Positions 42,192 to 49,995 of a stretch of DNA of 64,000 nucleotides are shown here, one piece after another; the stretch's first letter is position 1, and every line of letters starts with the position of its first letter. Both the position numbers and the translations under genes were made by a program. Origin of the DNA: JAKAGZ01 sp964412105 (GTDB lineage: Bacteria; Bacteroidota; Ignavibacteria; Ignavibacteriales; Ignavibacteriaceae); contig CAYPNM010000012.1 in assembly GCA_964412105.1 (NCBI GenBank), positions 1-64,000 on the forward strand, given 5' to 3'. The notes beneath the pieces were generated by a model, which saw only the letters and a list, made by a program, of their open reading frames with translations, ran no database searches and was not told where the DNA came from.

Positions 42192-42785
42192 TTATTCCTT
42201 ATTTTCTGCCAAATACTTCTCTAATGAGACATCCAAATCTTTGTCTTGGCTTCTCTCTTTGTTATACGCATAAAAAAGCAATATTACTCCAACTGTGACT
42301 GAAAAATCAGCGAAGTTAAAAACGTAATTGCCGACCATATGATGAAACAAGTAAATATTAAACATTCTTATATCGAAAAAATCTACTACCTTACCATAAA
42401 ACATAGGAGCATAACCATAAATCAGTCCATAAAAAAGTCTATCAAAAAGATTACCAAGTGCTCCTCCTAAAATTAGTGCAAGTGATATTCTTAAGTTCAG
42501 ACCTTTCTTTCGATTCTTGAACAGGAAATAAACTAACAAAACACAGGCAACTAAAGTAAATATTGACACAAGTAGCTTAAATGTATCCCCAAAATCCAAA
42601 CCAAAAGCAATTCCGGGATTTTCCACAAAGGTAATGTTGAAAAAATTACCTATAACTGGAATCCTTTGTCCTGGAAATAATCCTCTAAAATTAAGACCTA
42701 TCGAATGTATCTCTAATCCTTTAATCAGAAGTTTTGAAGTTTGATCTACTATCAATACTAAACAAGAAATTATTAATACCTTCAC
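42192..42785 (-). CDS. lspA: Lipoprotein signal peptidase II, copy B (tandem)
   Basis: A 197-residue LspA with all catalytic features: VDQTSKLLIKG, ENPGIAFG, GGALGNLFDRLFYG and FNFADFSVTVG. By eye about half of its residues match copy A, including unusual shared inserts such as YGYAPMFYG / YGYAPLFYG, so the pair arose by tandem duplication followed by divergence. Copy B lacks the long acidic tail of copy A. Both keep the two catalytic Asp residues, so both should be active. The DksA/TraR-like gene precedes it by 71 nt. Confidence 0.94.
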   Translation of the reverse strand: MKVLIISCLVLIVDQTSKLLIKGLEIHSIGLNFRGLFPGQRIPVIGNFFNITFVENPGIAFGLDFGDTFKLLVSIFTLVACVLLVYFLFKNRKKGLNLRISLALILGGALGNLFDRLFYGLIYGYAPMFYGKVVDFFDIRMFNIYLFHHMVGNYVFNFADFSVTVGVILLFYAYNKERSQDKDLDVSLEKYLAENKE

Positions 42786-42856
42786 GGCTGTTCCTTAAGC
42801 TCTAAATAAATCAGGTTAATTTACAATACACGTAAATTTACTGCTCAATTAAAAAG

Positions 42857-43519
42857 TTATTTCTTTTCCTGTTTTTGCTTCATAGGCAGACAAAGCTGGC
42901 TGTGAGGTACTGCTTCTAACCTTGCTTTGGGAACTAATGGGCAGGTCTCGCATAAATGCTGAGGCTTTTCTATACACTCAACACAGATACCATATGTACC
43001 GGCATCAATTCTTTTAAGTGCTTCCTCAAGATACCCAAGGAATTTATTTTCTCTTTGTGCATAAAGAAAAGTTTTCTCTCTTTCCATTGCATCTGTACCC
43101 TGCTCAGCCATATGCAATGAATAAGGAGAATTTTCGTTAATATATTCGCCCGTTGTAGGATCCATCATTTGATCTTTAAGGTTCTGCAATTGTTCAATTA
43201 TTTCATTTTGTCTTTCAATAATAATTTTTCTAAAATGTTCAAGATCTTTTTTGCTGTAGCCCTTTATCTTTTCAAGCGCTTTTGCACGTGCAGCGGCCGT
43301 AGATTCAGCATCAAGAATTTCCATTTCTTTTTTCCGCCTTTTAGATCTCGCTATAGTAGATTTAGTCCCGGTTTTAGATTTTTTGGTAGCCGCTTTGGTC
43401 TTGCTAACCGCAGATACTTTTGTTGTAGACTTTTTAACTGGTTTACCAGCTGTAGTTTTTTTCTTTTTCATATCCTTTGCTTTTTTATCTTTTGAAGCTG
43501 ATTTTTTTACATTAGTCAT
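42857..43519 (-). CDS. DksA/TraR-family protein with Lys-rich N-terminal tail and altered zinc finger
   Basis: A 220-residue protein. Residues 1-65 are a Lys/Ala/Ser/Thr-rich tail like histone H1 or the AlgP-type tails (KSKTGTKSTIARSKRRKK). From about 88 on it is a DksA/TraR coiled-coil (SKKDLEHFRKIIIERQNEIIEQL, HMAEQGTDAMEREK). The C-terminal zinc region has C179 and C182 (CVEC), then C190 and C193 (CETC), and C210 in SQLCLPM, so the usual final CxxC is lost and an extra CxxC sits earlier. It should act on RNA polymerase, possibly with DNA contact through the tail; both are inferred. It lies between ileS and lspA, the position of ylyA in Bacillus. Confidence 0.88.
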   Translation of the reverse strand: MTNVKKSASKDKKAKDMKKKKTTAGKPVKKSTTKVSAVSKTKAATKKSKTGTKSTIARSKRRKKEMEILDAESTAAARAKALEKIKGYSKKDLEHFRKIIIERQNEIIEQLQNLKDQMMDPTTGEYINENSPYSLHMAEQGTDAMEREKTFLYAQRENKFLGYLEEALKRIDAGTYGICVECIEKPQHLCETCPLVPKARLEAVPHSQLCLPMKQKQEKK

Positions 43520-43536
43520 TTTAAGGTCTCCTTTAT

Positions 43537-46500
43537 TTAGGATTTAGCCTTTTCAATCTGGATTGAGCATTGATACTCGCCAATATCCCAATCCTGTTTA
43601 ATACTGCCGTTAAATGAATTAACACTCACTATATTTTCTGCAAGCGTTTCGTTTGAAATATATTTCTTAAATGAATTGACAGCAGAAATAATTTTATCGC
43701 TGCCATTAAACTTTATTTTAATTTTATCTGTTACCTCAAAACCAGCGTCTTTCCTCATGTTTTGAATTCTATTAATAAATTCCCTGGCTAATCCCTCAGC
43801 AATTAGATCCTCGTTAAGCTCTGTATCAAGAGCTACCGTGACACCTCCATTATTTTCAACTACCCACCCGCTAATTTCAGAACTTATGATTTCTACATCT
43901 CCCTTGCCAATTGTAACCTGCTCATCAATAAGAGTCAATTTTATTTCGTTTCCTTTCTCAAGTTCTTCAATTTCTTTCTTATCCAGTTTTTTTATAGCAT
44001 TTGCTACGTCGTTTACTTTCTTTCCAAATTTAGGTCCTATGCATTTAAAATTAGCTTTTGCCGATTTATTTACTATTTCTGAATCATCAGTAAGAACAAC
44101 TAATTCTTTAATGTTTACTTCATCAAGAATCACATCCTGCATTTTCCTTAATGCCTCTTGCCTGGATTTTTCAACTACAACCATAATTTTTAAAAGTGGC
44201 TGACGGACTTTCAGGTTTGATTTGGCCCGCATAGCACGTGTAAGATATACAACCTGCTGTGCAATTTCCATTTTATCTTCAAGGGCTTTCTCTCTGTAAC
44301 CTGAAGTCGGAAAATCAGATAAATGAACCGATTCAAATTTTTCTTTACCCGTAGCAGATGTTAAATTCTGATAAAGCTCTTCTGCAATAAAAGGTGAAAA
44401 AGGCGCGACTAATTTACTAATATTTATTAAACATTCGTACAATGTTTGGTAAGCCGATAATTTATTTTCATTCATTTCAGACTTCCAGAAACGCCTTCTG
44501 CATCTTCTTACATACCAATTAGATAGATGATCAATCGTGAAATCGGAAACGGCTCTTGCAGCCTTTGTTACATCATAATTATCCATATTTTCGCTGTATT
44601 CAGCTACAAGAGAATTTAGTTTCGATATAATCCAACGATCTATTTCCGGTCTTTTTTCATATGGAACTAAATCTTCAGAAAAATTAAACTTATCTATATT
44701 CGCATAAAGCGCGAGAAAAGAATACGTGTTGAGCAGTGTTCCAAAAAACTTCCTTTGAACTTCTCCTAGCCCTTCTTCATCAAAAAGTGTCGGACGCCAG
44801 GGTGGACTGTTTGTAACCAGGTACCATCTTGTTGCGTCTGCGCCGTACTTATCAAAAAGAACAAAGGGATCAACAGTGTTGCCTTTTGACTTGGACATTT
44901 TTAGTCCCTGTTTATCTAGAATCAGTTCGTTGACAATTACATTCTTGTAGGCAACATTGTCAAAAAGCATTGTTGCAATGGCATGAAGAGTATAAAACCA
45001 GCCTCTTGTTTGATCTATTCCTTCACATATAAAATCCGCTGGAAAAAAGTTTTCCTCAAACGTTTCTTTGTTCTCAAAAGGGTAGTGATATTGCGCGAAT
45101 GGCATTGAACCCGAATCAAACCAGACATCTATTAATTCAGGTGTCCTCTTATAAATCTTTGAATCCTTCTCGAAATATATTTTATCAACAAACGGCTTGT
45201 GAAGATCTAGCTCGCCAAGATCAGCAACTGATATCCTTTTCCCATTCTCTTCTGTAAATCCTTTCTTTAATTCCTCAATACTTCCGACTGCAAACATATC
45301 ACCATTATCACTTACCCAAATCGGAAGCGGTGTGGCCCAAAAACGATCTCTGGATAACGCCCAGTCCTTATTTTCTTCAAGCCAGTTTCCGAACCTCCCT
45401 TCCCCAACCTCTGGAGGCTGCCAGTTGATTGTTTTATTCAGTTCAACCATTTTCTCTGCTACTGAAGTTGTTCTGATAAACCAGGACTCTCTCGCATAGT
45501 AAATTACTGGAACATCTTCATGTCGCCAACTGAATGGATATGAGTGAACAATGGTTTCCTTCTTAAATAGTTTCCCTTCTGCTTTTAGCTTCTGTATAAT
45601 TCCTGGATCAGCATCCTTCACAAATTGTCCTTTGAAGTCAGTAACCTCGTCAGTAAAAATTCCTCCACGGGTTACAGGTTGAAGCATCGGCAGATTATAT
45701 TTTTTAGAAATCTCATAATCATCCTGACCAAAGGCCGGTGCAATATGAACAATACCTGAACCATCTTCTGTACTTACAAAATTACCGCAAACAACATAGA
45801 AAGCTTTTTTATCAACATTTAAATAATTAAACAGTTGTTCATATTCTGTATGTTCTAGCTCTGCTCCCTTAATTTCCTCCAGTATTTGGTATTCTCCTTC
45901 TATGAGGGAAAGTCTTTCTTTTGCTAGGATTATTTTTTTATCATTAAATTTTATTTTTACATAATCAATTTCAGATCCAACAGCTAAACCAACATTTGAA
46001 ATAAGTGTCCAGGGGGTTGTTGTCCATACAAGAAAATAGGAATCAGAATTTTTTATTTTGAAATAGACATATACTGACGGATCCTTTGTCTCACGGTAAC
46101 CAAGAGCCAGTTCATGCGATGATAAGACAGTTTCTGATTTAGGATCTTGGGGAACGATTTTGTAATCCTTATAAATAAGACCTTTGTCAAATAATGTCTT
46201 TAATGCCCACCAGACGGATTCTATATAATTATTATTAAGCGTGATGTAGGGATCACTTAGATCTATCCAGTAACCCATTCTGTTAGTCATTTTTTCCCAA
46301 AGATCAAGATAGGTAAAGACAGATTCACGACATGCCTGATTATATTTTTCAACACCGTAATCTATTACTTCACTTTTGTGTTTTATACCAAGTTTTTTCT
46401 CAACCTCAATTTCAACCGGAAGTCCGTGGGTATCCCAGCCTGCCTTCCTTTCTACTCTGTATCCCTTTAATGTTTTATAGCGGCAAATCAAATCCTTTAA

Positions 46501-46689
46501 TGTCCGTGACATTACGTGATGAATGCCTGGTTTACCGTTTGCTGTGGGCGGACCTTCATAAAAGGTAAATGACTTACTTTTATCTCTGGCAGAAATACTC
46601 TTTTCAAATATTTTGTTATCCTGCCAGAACTTTAAAATTCGTTCTTCTATTTCGGGATAATTGATTTTATCTAATATCTGTTTGAACAT
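43537..46689 (-). CDS. ileS: Isoleucyl-tRNA synthetase
   Basis: A 1050-residue class Ia synthetase charging tRNA-Ile. The HIGH-type motif is PPTANGKPGIHHVMSR (about 46-61), and the KMSKS loop LKMSKSKGNTVDPF is near residue 598. The editing domain lies between them with WTTTPWTLISN and GSGIVHIAPAFGQDDY. The anticodon-binding part contains RRCRRRFWKSE. The length is that of the IleS2 (eukaryotic-like) type, and there is no clear C-terminal zinc Cys cluster, which fits the IleS2 group seen in many mupirocin-resistant bacteria; that subgroup call is inferred. It starts about 40 nt after the membrane coiled-coil gene. Confidence 0.97.
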   Translation of the reverse strand: MFKQILDKINYPEIEERILKFWQDNKIFEKSISARDKSKSFTFYEGPPTANGKPGIHHVMSRTLKDLICRYKTLKGYRVERKAGWDTHGLPVEIEVEKKLGIKHKSEVIDYGVEKYNQACRESVFTYLDLWEKMTNRMGYWIDLSDPYITLNNNYIESVWWALKTLFDKGLIYKDYKIVPQDPKSETVLSSHELALGYRETKDPSVYVYFKIKNSDSYFLVWTTTPWTLISNVGLAVGSEIDYVKIKFNDKKIILAKERLSLIEGEYQILEEIKGAELEHTEYEQLFNYLNVDKKAFYVVCGNFVSTEDGSGIVHIAPAFGQDDYEISKKYNLPMLQPVTRGGIFTDEVTDFKGQFVKDADPGIIQKLKAEGKLFKKETIVHSYPFSWRHEDVPVIYYARESWFIRTTSVAEKMVELNKTINWQPPEVGEGRFGNWLEENKDWALSRDRFWATPLPIWVSDNGDMFAVGSIEELKKGFTEENGKRISVADLGELDLHKPFVDKIYFEKDSKIYKRTPELIDVWFDSGSMPFAQYHYPFENKETFEENFFPADFICEGIDQTRGWFYTLHAIATMLFDNVAYKNVIVNELILDKQGLKMSKSKGNTVDPFVLFDKYGADATRWYLVTNSPPWRPTLFDEEGLGEVQRKFFGTLLNTYSFLALYANIDKFNFSEDLVPYEKRPEIDRWIISKLNSLVAEYSENMDNYDVTKAARAVSDFTIDHLSNWYVRRCRRRFWKSEMNENKLSAYQTLYECLINISKLVAPFSPFIAEELYQNLTSATGKEKFESVHLSDFPTSGYREKALEDKMEIAQQVVYLTRAMRAKSNLKVRQPLLKIMVVVEKSRQEALRKMQDVILDEVNIKELVVLTDDSEIVNKSAKANFKCIGPKFGKKVNDVANAIKKLDKKEIEELEKGNEIKLTLIDEQVTIGKGDVEIISSEISGWVVENNGGVTVALDTELNEDLIAEGLAREFINRIQNMRKDAGFEVTDKIKIKFNGSDKIISAVNSFKKYISNETLAENIVSVNSFNGSIKQDWDIGEYQCSIQIEKAKS

Positions 46690-46728
46690 CTTGGAGTTTA
46701 TATAATTAAGAATATTTAAGAGGAGTTT

Positions 46729-47340
46729 TTACAATTCTTCGTATTTCTTAATAAGTTCTTTTTCAGTTTCTATAAATTCTTTAAGCTCGTTTTCAACTCT
46801 CTCTTTTTTTAGTATTATATTTTTTGCAACGGCTTCAGCATCACTTATAACTTTCTGTGCTTTAATTTTAGCTGCTCTGATTTCAAGTTCGGCTTCCTTT
46901 CGGGAATCGACAATCGATTCTTCATACATTTCCAATTTCTGTTTTATAATGGCATAATCTTTTTCAATATGCAGTATTTCACCAATGGCCATTCCAAAAA
47001 ATCCCATTGCTCCAAGGGTAATATTTCTCAAAGTATAAAGTATCAGATTCTCAGTCATCATATCACCGCTTGTAAAATATTCTTTAAAAAAAGTTACTAC
47101 AACCACACTTATGAGAGTTGCGGCAACAACAGTTGCGAAAACAACTTTTCCTCCCTGAATCCAGTTAAGAGTCCTGTCGATAAACCATCCGCAGGCAAAA
47201 CATAAAAGCGAAAGTATAAACCAGACTGAAAAGTTATTATCACCGAATTTAAAAATATTCGTATTTAAAAAGTTCGATGAAAACATTAACACACCAAGTA
47301 AAACTGGTGTAAAAAATTTATAAGATTTTTTTAATTCCAT
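46729..47340 (-). CDS. Membrane protein with four TM helices and a C-terminal coiled coil
   Basis: A 203-residue protein I do not recognise. The N-terminal half has four hydrophobic segments (about 11-28, 38-56, 66-87, 103-121). The C-terminal part (about 128-203) is a charged coiled coil (EAELEIRAAKIKAQKVISDAEA) whose composition resembles the coil of the DivIVA-like protein two genes upstream. The layout suggests a membrane anchor presenting a cytoplasmic coil. It starts 2 nt after punA and precedes ileS by 39 nt, so it belongs to the same operon. Confidence 0.7.
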   Translation of the reverse strand: MELKKSYKFFTPVLLGVLMFSSNFLNTNIFKFGDNNFSVWFILSLLCFACGWFIDRTLNWIQGGKVVFATVVAATLISVVVVTFFKEYFTSGDMMTENLILYTLRNITLGAMGFFGMAIGEILHIEKDYAIIKQKLEMYEESIVDSRKEAELEIRAAKIKAQKVISDAEAVAKNIILKKERVENELKEFIETEKELIKKYEEL

Positions 47341-47342
47341 TT

Positions 47343-48164
47343 TTATAGCCTCTTAATTACCTCTTTCATTATTAAGGTCATCTTTGGCTCAGCAGCCACT
47401 GCAGCCGCAATTATTTCTTCAACATTGACCGGCTTTAACGAGTCGGGAAAACATTCATCTGTAACGATACTAATTCCCAAAACTTTCATTCCCATATGGT
47501 TAGCAACAATATTTTCAGGAATTGTCGACATACCAACCACATCAGCTCCCGTTGCTCTCAAAAATCTGTATTCTGCTTTAGTCTCAAGATTTGGCCCGGA
47601 AACCGCTATGTAAACACCTTTCTGAATTTTAATCTTATTTTCAATTGCTGATTCTTCAGCCATTTTTATTAACTCATGATTATAAGGCTCACTCATATCC
47701 GGAAATCTTGGCCCAAGCTCATCCTCATTTTTCCCAATCAGAGGATTGTCTCCAATAAAATTAATATGATCAACCATAAGCATTACATCCCCTCTTCTGT
47801 AAAGAGGATTCATTCCACCGCAGGCATTTGATACAAGTAATGTCTTAACACCTAAATATTTCATTACTCTTACAGGATAGGTAATCTGCTGCATTGTATA
47901 GCCTTCATAGTAATGAAACCTGCCCTGCATAGCAACAACTTTTTTCTCACCAATTCTTCCAAATATCAATTTACCGTGATGCGATTCAACAGTTGAAAGC
48001 GGAAAATGTGGAAGATCAGCATAATCAAATTCGTGTTCAATTTTTATATCTTTAACTAATCCCCCCAAACCTGTTCCAAGGATTATCCCAATTGGAAACT
48101 CTTCCTTTGCTTTGGATCTGATAACTTCAAGAGTTTCTTTTATTTTCGCAATAAGATTATTCAT
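47343..48164 (-). CDS. punA: Purine nucleoside phosphorylase
   Basis: A 273-residue trimeric-type (family II PNP) phosphorylase that splits purine nucleosides to base and ribose-1-phosphate. Motifs seen are ILGTGLGGLVKDI (phosphate loop), MQGRFHYYEGY, LLVSNACGGMN, and VGMSTIPENIVANHMGM near the base-binding site. The length is typical. It starts 3 nt after the DivIVA-like gene and so is an insertion relative to the Bacillus order. It is the only purine-salvage gene in the block. Confidence 0.95.
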   Translation of the reverse strand: MNNLIAKIKETLEVIRSKAKEEFPIGIILGTGLGGLVKDIKIEHEFDYADLPHFPLSTVESHHGKLIFGRIGEKKVVAMQGRFHYYEGYTMQQITYPVRVMKYLGVKTLLVSNACGGMNPLYRRGDVMLMVDHINFIGDNPLIGKNEDELGPRFPDMSEPYNHELIKMAEESAIENKIKIQKGVYIAVSGPNLETKAEYRFLRATGADVVGMSTIPENIVANHMGMKVLGISIVTDECFPDSLKPVNVEEIIAAAVAAEPKMTLIMKEVIKRL

Positions 48165-48167
48165 TTA

Positions 48168-48776
48168 CTATAGCAGTTTATTTACAATATCGTCAAAATC
48201 TATGTCAATATCCTTTTGCTCTTCTACATCTTTATCTTCTGCCTCTTTGACTTCTACATCTTTATCTTCCACCTCTTTGACTTCTACATCTTTATCTTCC
48301 ACTTTTGAAACTACCTCTTGATGTTCCTTTACCTGAAGCTTTGTTTCAATAATTTTTGATTGCGTATTTATAATAGCTTTCAACTTAGAAACTATCATAT
48401 CACGCTCTTCTCTGAGATGAATAACTGCGTTCCTTATCTCATTCGCATTCTCTCTTGCTTTCTCAAGTATCTGGGAAGCTTTTATTTCAGCTTCTTTTAT
48501 TATCAGGTTAGCTTGCTTTTTTGTCGACTCTAACGATCTTGAAGAAGATTCCTGGGCCTTCAATAGTGTACTTTGCAAATTCTTTTCAATTTTCCTAAAT
48601 TCTGCAAGACGTTCAGTTGATTCTTCGAGTTGCTTTTTTATGGTTTCATTTTCCTTTTGTAATAATTCAAATTCATCCGCAAGTTTTTCTAGATAAGCCG
48701 ATACTTCAATTTGATCATAGCCTCTCAGGCCTCTATTGAATTCTTGCTTCTTTATACTTAACGGGGATAGTTTCAT
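48168..48776 (-). CDS. divIVA: DivIVA-like coiled-coil protein with internal repeats
   Basis: A 202-residue DivIVA/GpsB-type protein. The N-terminal lipid-binding domain reads LSPLSIKKQEFNRGLRGYDQIEVSAYLEKL (seen as two parts, about 3-31), with the RGYDxxEVxxYL signature. A coiled coil follows (about 32-140), including the block LIIKEAEIKASQILEKARE. The C-terminal part is acidic with three copies of a 10-residue unit based on EDKDVEVKEV, encoded by three nearly identical 30-bp units (48221-48310). DivIVA proteins sense curved membrane and recruit division or envelope enzymes; the function here is inferred. It overlaps yggS by 4 nt. Confidence 0.88.
   Translation of the reverse strand: MKLSPLSIKKQEFNRGLRGYDQIEVSAYLEKLADEFELLQKENETIKKQLEESTERLAEFRKIEKNLQSTLLKAQESSSRSLESTKKQANLIIKEAEIKASQILEKARENANEIRNAVIHLREERDMIVSKLKAIINTQSKIIETKLQVKEHQEVVSKVEDKDVEVKEVEDKDVEVKEAEDKDVEEQKDIDIDFDDIVNKLL
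48221..48310. repeat. Three tandem 30-bp repeats inside the DivIVA-like gene
   Basis: Units start at 48221, 48251 and 48281; each begins CTTCTACATCTTTATCTTC. The first two differ by a few bases and the third diverges at its end. The period is a multiple of three, so copy-number change keeps the reading frame, lengthening or shortening the acidic tail. Confidence 0.9.
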
Positions 48777-49474
48777 AAATCCTTCCAGTTTTTAGAATAA
48801 TCTCGTTGACCAAAAATTGCCGATCCAATCCTGAGCATCGTAGCTCCTTCTTCTATAGCAATTTCAAAGTCAGAAGTCATTCCCATTGATAATTCTTTCA
48901 GGCTCAAACCCTGAGCCTTTAATTTCTCCTTTAAATTACGTAAATAGATGAAACTTTGCCTGATTAAATTCTCATTATCTGTAAAAGGAGCAATCGTCAT
49001 TAAGCCTACTGGAGAAAGATTTGCCAATTCGTTACAGGCAAATGCTAGATCAATAACTTCTTTTTCATCAGTAACCCCGGATTTTGTTTCTTCATCTGAG
49101 GTCTTAACCTGTATTAAGATCTTCTGACTTTTATTTAATTTTTCCGCGCGCTTATCAATTTCCTCAGCAAGCGAAAGTGAAGTAACCGAATGAATAAACT
49201 CTGCAGATTTTACAACATATTTAATTTTATTCTTCTGAAGATTCCCTATAAAATGCCAGGTGATTTTATCGCCAAGTTCTTCAAATTTTCCCTCCAATTC
49301 TTGGGCCTTGTTTTCACCAAAGTCTCTTACGCCGGCAGCAAAGACCTCATTAATATCTTTAATTCCGAAATTTTTCGATACGGCTATCAATTTTATTTCG
49401 GAAAAGTCCCTGCCTACCGCAGCACATTTTTCAGAGATCTTATCCTTTACAATCTGTAAATTCTGAACTATCAT
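48773..49474 (-). CDS. yggS: YggS-family pyridoxal-phosphate homeostasis protein
   Basis: A 233-residue single-domain PLP-binding protein of the YggS/YlmE/PROSC family. The PLP lysine lies in KLIAVSKNFG (about residue 34), followed by DFGENKAQELEGKFEEL and ITWHFIGNLQKNK. SMGMTSDFEIAIEEGATMLRIGSAIFGQR is the phosphate-binding end. It has no enzyme activity in the family and buffers free PLP. It is the first gene of the minus-strand division/lipoprotein block and matches ylmE of the Bacillus order. Its stop overlaps divIVA by 4 nt. Confidence 0.94.
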   Translation of the reverse strand: MIVQNLQIVKDKISEKCAAVGRDFSEIKLIAVSKNFGIKDINEVFAAGVRDFGENKAQELEGKFEELGDKITWHFIGNLQKNKIKYVVKSAEFIHSVTSLSLAEEIDKRAEKLNKSQKILIQVKTSDEETKSGVTDEKEVIDLAFACNELANLSPVGLMTIAPFTDNENLIRQSFIYLRNLKEKLKAQGLSLKELSMGMTSDFEIAIEEGATMLRIGSAIFGQRDYSKNWKDL

Positions 49475-49995
49475 ATTTAAATCAAGATTGTGAATTTATC
49501 GCTTTTGAGCCTAATAATCAATAAAATTGAGGGTTTTTAGTATTGTCCCGATTTCGCAAATTGGCATCCCAAACCTGCCAGATTTCCATTTGGATTAAAT
49601 ATTACAGTTATTATTCATTGGCAGGATCAGGCACCAGGATACGATCTGCTTGAATTTAATAATCGTTTCTGCCATTATCTTGATTTCTCAGGTCGCTTAA
49701 ACGGACTTATCTTGTGCTTCGGCTATTCTGCGCCCCCCACCCCAATAATTTCTCTCATATTGCCATTTTCATAACTAGGGTACAACCAGCCTTCACCTGG
49801 CCTTAAACTGCAATTACAGGCCTTAATCGCACTTTTTAAAATATCTGCTTAAAAACTGCTTTTTTAGCCTTTATGTCGTTTTACCCCCTTAAAGTTTTAA
49901 GACCATAGTAAATTTATTAGCTACTTCTAAAAACAAAATTCTGACTAATTTTTCGTAATTTTTATGTACAAAAATGAAAAATTTCTGGAGAAATA
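49475..49995. other. Gene-free stretch between yggS and pta with repeat copy 2
   Basis: No credible gene in 521 bases. It lies between divergent genes, so promoters for the minus-strand block and for pta must be here. A 37-bp near-copy of the segment at 15859-15895 lies at 49771-49807, and a C-rich run (CCCCCCACCCC) at about 49732-49743. On the minus strand a short open tail (30-odd codons ending at a TAG) runs across the repeat, but it lacks a start and gives no recognisable product. Confidence 0.6.
49771..49807. repeat. Dispersed 37-bp repeat, copy 2
   Basis: Matches 15859-15895 at 35 of 37 positions and in the same orientation (ATAACTAGGGTACAAC...CACCTGGCCTTAAA); the two differences are adjacent, TG in copy 1 and CA here. 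A further CAGGCCTTAA lies about 10 nt downstream of this copy. Confidence 0.8.

Noticed and set aside
49732..49812. Minus-strand open tail across repeat copy 2 that reads like the end of a protein
   Set aside because: It has no start and copy 1 on the same strand gives a different continuation, so it is probably not a coding remnant.
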